Made by a program: the position numbers and the translations under genes
Part shown: positions 60,819-64,000 of the stretch, piece after piece
How positions within the stretch are numbered: position 1 is the stretch's first letter
How the letters are laid out: the number at the start of each line of letters is the position of its first letter
Source: Cystobacter fuscus DSM 2262
Lineage (GTDB): Bacteria; Myxococcota; Myxococcia; Myxococcales; Myxococcaceae
Reading direction: 5' to 3'
DNA length: 64,000 bases
Assembly (NCBI RefSeq): GCF_000335475.2
Contig: NZ_ANAH02000071.1
Location: 186,001 to 250,000 of the forward strand
The notes under the pieces: generated by a model
What the model was told of the DNA's origin: nothing
The model's database searches: none
The model's input: the letters and a program-made list of their open reading frames with translations, nothing else

Positions 60819-62725
60819 GGCGAGGACTCCGTATGCGCCGCGGGAAGCACGAACCGTAGCAGAGCGCCCTGCCCCGGAGGGCTCTCGGCTTGCAGGCGGC
60901 CGCCGTGCGCCTCGACGATGGAGCGGCTGATGGACAGCCCCATGCCCAGCCCGTTCTCCTTGGTGGAGTAGAAGGGCTCGAAGACGAGGGCCAGCCGAGA
61001 TGGCTCGATCCCCCCTCCCGAGTCCTGCACGCTCAGCTCCACCCGCCCCGGGCCTGGCGAGGCGGTGCGGACCTGAAGCTGGCGCTGGCCCGCGGGGACA
61101 TCGGCCATGGCATCCAGGGCATTGAGGAGCAGGTTGAGCACCACCTGTTGGAGCTGGATGCCGTCCCCCTGGACGGCGGGCAGCGACGGGGCCAGCGCCA
61201 GCTGCAGGGTCACGCCGCGCAGGTGCATGTCGTTGGTCAGCAGTCGCGCCACCTCGCGCACCAGGTCATTGAGCGAGTGGAGCTCCTGCCGGGGCTCCCC
61301 CCGCTTGAGCAGCGCGCGCATGCGGTGAATGACTTCGCCCGCGCGCTTGTCGTCGGAGATGATGTCCCCGAGGGCCTCGCGCACCTCGTCCAGCTGCGCG
61401 GGGGTGGTGTTCAGCAGGCGGCGTGCGGCCTGGGCGTTGCTGAGGATGGCGGCCAGGGGCTGGTTGAGCTCATGCGCCAGTGAGGCGGCCAGCTCGCCCA
61501 GGGCGGCCACCCGGCTCACGTGGGCCAGCTGATCCAGGTTTCGACGCGCCTCCATCTCCGCGAGCTTCTCCAGGCGCTGGCGCTCGAGGAGCTCGGCCTG
61601 GGCACGCATGCGGCGGCGGCGCTCCACCACGAGTCCCCCGGCCACCAGCGCCTGCAGGCCGCTGAGCGTCAGGGCCCCCAGGACCCACCAGCGGTAGCGC
61701 TCCCAGAGCGAGGGCTCGTCGAAGGCGAGCCGCACCCCGGGAGGCACCCGATCGCGGGGGATGCCCCAGCGCCGCAGCGCGCGGGCATCGAGCGTCAGCG
61801 TGTCCACGGGGGCCGGCTTCAGGGGCGCGAGGAATTCCTCCTGCTCTCCGCGCAATACGCGGGAGGTGAGCAGGCCCAGCTGTTGGCCCACGGCCTCGTA
61901 GCTGACGAGCGCTCCGCCGACGAACCCCAGACCCAGGACGGTGTCGTGGAGGGCGAAGCAGGGCCGGTTGCTGGCGGAGAGAAACATGCGTGCGATCTCG
62001 CGCCCCACGAAGGGTCTCCCGCTGGGATCGGTGATGAAGGTGAAGGTGAGGACAGTGGTGTCGGCCGGCAGGGTCCTCGCGCGCTCGAGCAGCTCGGCCA
62101 GCGGCAGGCCGGTCAGGTCGATGAACTCCAGTCCCCGCTGCGCCAGCAGGGGCCGCAGGTCTCGCAGCATCCGCTCCTGCTCAGCGCGCTCCCACGGGCT
62201 GGCACCGTTGATGAGCGCCAGCCTCCGCGTGTCGGGCAGCAGCTGCAAGGCCAACTCCGCGGTGGCCCTCATGTCGTAATGCAGCAAGAGGCCCGCCACC
62301 CGCTCTGGGCGAGGGTGCTTTTCCCAGAGCCGCTCGTCCTCGGACAGGACGATGACCGGGATGTCCGGCCACAGCTCCTGGCGCAGCTCCAGGGTCAGCT
62401 GGATGGCGTCGGTGCGGAAGGTGATGAGTGCATCCGGCCGGCGCTCCCGGTACTTGGTCAGATACCAGGTACGCAGGGCTCGTGTGTGTTCAGGCCCACT
62501 CGCCCAGCCCAGATCCAGGCTCTCGACGTCCAAGGTGATCGGGCCGTCCCCGGTTTCCCACAAGGAAGAGCGGAGACTGGCGACGAGCATCGCCATGGCG
62601 GGCAGCGCCGTGTCCTCGGGGAGGAGCAGGAGCACGGACTTTCCAGCCGGACGAGCCTCCTGGGCCACTGCCTGGGGTGTCAGCGACAAGAGGAGGGCGA
62701 TGAAGAAGACCGTGCGCCAGGACAT
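60815..62725 (-). CDS. Sensor histidine kinase with ABC-type periplasmic binding-protein sensor
   Basis: 636 aa. Signal/TM at 5-22 (VFFIALLLSLTPQAVA). The periplasmic region (30-330) has the ABC-type substrate-binding fold (PF04392-like): SVLLLLPEDTALPAM, LITFRTDAIQLTLELRQELWPDIPVIVLSEDE. TM2 is at 346-366. Then comes DctB/FixL-type HisKA with His418 in SLAHELNQPLAAILSNAQA and HATPase (QGDGIQLQQVVLNLLLNALDAM, DSGGGIEPSRL, GLGMGLSISRSIVEAHGG). It probably senses a small solute in the periplasm and phosphorylates the overlapping FixJ-type regulator. Confidence 0.93.
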   Translation of the reverse strand: MSWRTVFFIALLLSLTPQAVAQEARPAGKSVLLLLPEDTALPAMAMLVASLRSSLWETGDGPITLDVESLDLGWASGPEHTRALRTWYLTKYRERRPDALITFRTDAIQLTLELRQELWPDIPVIVLSEDERLWEKHPRPERVAGLLLHYDMRATAELALQLLPDTRRLALINGASPWERAEQERMLRDLRPLLAQRGLEFIDLTGLPLAELLERARTLPADTTVLTFTFITDPSGRPFVGREIARMFLSASNRPCFALHDTVLGLGFVGGALVSYEAVGQQLGLLTSRVLRGEQEEFLAPLKPAPVDTLTLDARALRRWGIPRDRVPPGVRLAFDEPSLWERYRWWVLGALTLSGLQALVAGGLVVERRRRMRAQAELLERQRLEKLAEMEARRNLDQLAHVSRVAALGELAASLAHELNQPLAAILSNAQAARRLLNTTPAQLDEVREALGDIISDDKRAGEVIHRMRALLKRGEPRQELHSLNDLVREVARLLTNDMHLRGVTLQLALAPSLPAVQGDGIQLQQVVLNLLLNALDAMADVPAGQRQLQVRTASPGPGRVELSVQDSGGGIEPSRLALVFEPFYSTKENGLGMGLSISRSIVEAHGGRLQAESPPGQGALLRFVLPAAHTESSP

Positions 62726-63059
62726 GGTGGGGCTCTCCGAGTCCCACGAAGGTTATCAGGAGATAAGAGGTTCTTCGGAGAGACTCCCTCCGTGCGCTCG
62801 CCTCTTGTTCTTTCGGCTCTGCCTCCGTCAGTGAGAACCTCCACCTCGCGGGCCGTCAGCACTCAAACTCCCCGTGAACATCCGCTCGCCCCTTGAGGAG
62901 CAAGAGCTGTTCACGTCTGACCGTCACCCCCACGGTTGAGGTAGGCGGACACCATGCCGCTGCTGGCGACGGTGAGGTAGTCCATCCGGCCAGCAAGGCA
63001 CCATGCATGACGCCGAGAACGGCGCCAAGGAGTCGACGAAGGACAGCGCCCTCCGTCGC
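62726..63059. other. Gap without a supported gene
   Basis: 334 bp, upstream of the kinase and downstream of osmC. It contains the inverted repeat CGTGAACA ... TGTTCACG (62873-62880 and 62908-62915). A short minus-strand stretch reading LTAREVEVL (near 62862) looks LuxR-like but lacks context. Confidence 0.4.
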
Positions 63060-63491
63060 TCAGGAGTCCGGAGCGACCACAGTGAGACGGACCGACTTCG
63101 CGACGTTTCCCGCCACTGTCCGGCCAATGGGGCAGAACTGCTCGGCTCGTTCGGAGAGGGTCCGGAGGGTTTCCTCGCTCGCGCTGGAGACGATGCGCGG
63201 GAGGAGCATGATCGCTTGGACCGAGGGCCGGGGGCCCATGTCCATCCGCAGCTCTCCTTCGAGCTCCAGACCCTCGTACGCAATCCCCGCCTTGTCGAGG
63301 ATGATTCCGAAGGTGATGAGGTAACAGCTCGCGACGGCGCTCAGGAGCAGGTTCTCGGGGGTAGCGGCTTCTCCGAGCCCTTGGAAGTCCTTCGGCAGCG
63401 TCACGCGGGTCTCGAAGCCCTCGCTTGCCTGGAGGAACCCGCTTCCACCCGTGCCGCCCTTCCAGCGTGCCTTGATGTGTGTCTGGCTCAT
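63060..63491 (-). CDS. OsmC/Ohr-family protein
   Basis: 143 aa. ATG at 63491 with AGGAAGG upstream. OsmC fold: GFETRVTLPKDFQG, TPENLLLSAVASCYLITFGI (first Cys, in CYLI) and FCPIGRTVAGN (second Cys, C-P-I). The two cysteines are the peroxidatic and resolving positions of organic hydroperoxide-detoxifying OsmC/Ohr proteins. Short (142 aa) but complete. Its ATG overlaps the cupin stop (TCAT at 63488-63491), so the two are coupled. Confidence 0.88.
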   Translation of the reverse strand: MSQTHIKARWKGGTGGSGFLQASEGFETRVTLPKDFQGLGEAATPENLLLSAVASCYLITFGIILDKAGIAYEGLELEGELRMDMGPRPSVQAIMLLPRIVSSASEETLRTLSERAEQFCPIGRTVAGNVAKSVRLTVVAPDS

Positions 63492-63943
63492 TCGTGACCT
63501 TCCTGTGAGGGCGCCTCTTCGCGCAGGGCAATCTCGCCAAGGTTCTGCAGGAGCGGAGTATTCTCGCAGGCCACGTACTCGGCCTCATGCCGCGCGTCGG
63601 TGTTGACGTGGCGATGCCAGGCCCAGACGGGAACGTAGACGGCGTCACCGGCCTTCCACTCGACCTTCCGGTCCTCGACGAGCGTGTAGCCTTGGCCCTT
63701 CGTGATGTAGAGGATTGTCTCGTAGTTGTGCCGGTGCAGCCGTGTGGATTGCCCGGCCCGCAGGTGCCCAATCGTCAGGCTGAGGGTTCGCGATGGCAGG
63801 TCCACGATCGCCACGCCGTGGCCCCGCTCGTCCGAGAACGCGCCGTGGACCTGCGCTGTCACTCCCGCGTGGTGCAACCGTTCGGGCACTCGAGCGCGGA
63901 GCACCGCCCGCGTTTGAGCGAAATCCTTCGAGCTAAAATGCAC
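63488..63943 (-). CDS. Cupin-domain protein
   Basis: 151 aa from GTG 63943, GAGGAGG 7 nt upstream. A single cupin: IGHLRAGQSTRLHRHNYETILYITKGQGY has the first metal motif H-x-H-x(4)-E, and GDAVYVPVWAWHRHVNTD the second with P and H. ARHEAEYVACENTPL ends the barrel. Metal-binding small cupin, possibly a dioxygenase or a sensor of the hydroperoxide system with OsmC. Substrate unknown. Confidence 0.82.
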   Translation of the reverse strand: MHFSSKDFAQTRAVLRARVPERLHHAGVTAQVHGAFSDERGHGVAIVDLPSRTLSLTIGHLRAGQSTRLHRHNYETILYITKGQGYTLVEDRKVEWKAGDAVYVPVWAWHRHVNTDARHEAEYVACENTPLLQNLGEIALREEAPSQEGHE

Positions 63944-64000
63944 CGGAAGCCCTCCTCGAAGCGCCAGCGGATTGCTCCTCGGACGCGGAGAGGGCCGCGA

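Noticed and set aside
62680-62862. Minus-strand frame starting with LTAREVEVL, similar to a LuxR helix-turn-helix
   Set aside because: Only nine residues look LuxR-like, no receiver or second helix follows, and a stop lies just upstream; chance similarity is likely.
62911-62984. Short minus-strand peptide (MDYLTVASSGMVSAYLNRGG) downstream of osmC
   Set aside because: No Shine-Dalgarno, no recognisable family, in a gap with several overlapping frames.

Overview
The window is high-GC bacterial chromosome with gene content typical of a myxobacterium (Myxococcota, most likely suborder Cystobacterineae). The main markers are an AglZ-type gliding motility protein, a DUF2378/TIGR02265 gene (a Myxococcales-restricted family), DUF6178, and an ExoJ/ExoK-like spore-coat polysaccharide pair. 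From memory, the order aglZ ... topA, trmFO, xerC, hslVU, argD ... exoJK resembles the MXAN_2991-3027 region of Myxococcus xanthus. That comparison was not checked here. Many proteins are lipoproteins or carry c-type haem motifs.

Layout. 1-7.8 kb: aglZ (running off the left edge), a GT4 glycosyltransferase with a very long proline-rich tail, then divergently a DUF4912 protein with 78-bp tandem repeats and a GH57 glucan branching enzyme. 7.9-14.4 kb: an HtrA/DegQ protease, a membrane diguanylate cyclase with a periplasmic CxxCH motif, a YfiH/laccase-domain protein, a CpoB/YbgF-like lipoprotein and a LysM protein. 14.5-28.9 kb: dprA, topA, trmFO, xerC, hslV, hslU and argD. The dprA-topA-trmFO-xerC-hslVU order is that of the Bacillus smf-topA-gid-codV-clpQ-clpY cluster, but here it is broken up by a DksA-like gene, a beta-propeller lipoprotein, DUF2378, a methyltransferase, PilZ and DoxX genes. 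29-37.3 kb: a DUF4388-neighbour-like hypothetical, a CNNM/CBS transporter-like protein, an EGF-like lipoprotein, an SDR/epimerase gene with an in-frame stop (probable pseudogene), coaE, a small secreted protein, a tetrahaem cytochrome, engB and a DUF6178 gene. 37.4-39.9 kb: exoJ (Wzy-type polymerase) and exoK (glycosyltransferase) behind a good sigma-54 -24/-12 match.

40-64 kb is more accessory. It holds DUF4097, a bacterial expansin, an acetylpolyamine amidohydrolase/HDAC-like enzyme, a large HK-REC-HK hybrid kinase, an HExxH metalloprotease lipoprotein, an SDR-P450-TetR module with repeated operator-like sites, an S33 peptidase lipoprotein, a 56-aa secreted peptide, a divergent LysR/epoxide-hydrolase module, a lower-GC arylsulfatase, a kelch lipoprotein, a two-component pair whose kinase has an ABC-type periplasmic sensor, and an OsmC-cupin pair.

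The most unusual points are these: two genes whose only full-length starts are ATT and ATC, each with a Shine-Dalgarno at 9 nt; a nonsense codon inside the Rossmann glycine motif of an otherwise intact reductase; a haem-c diguanylate cyclase; and two mutually exclusive hairpins between DUF4097 and the expansin gene. I saw no tRNA, rRNA, CRISPR, IS element or origin. A single novel multi-gene defence or biosynthetic system is not evident.
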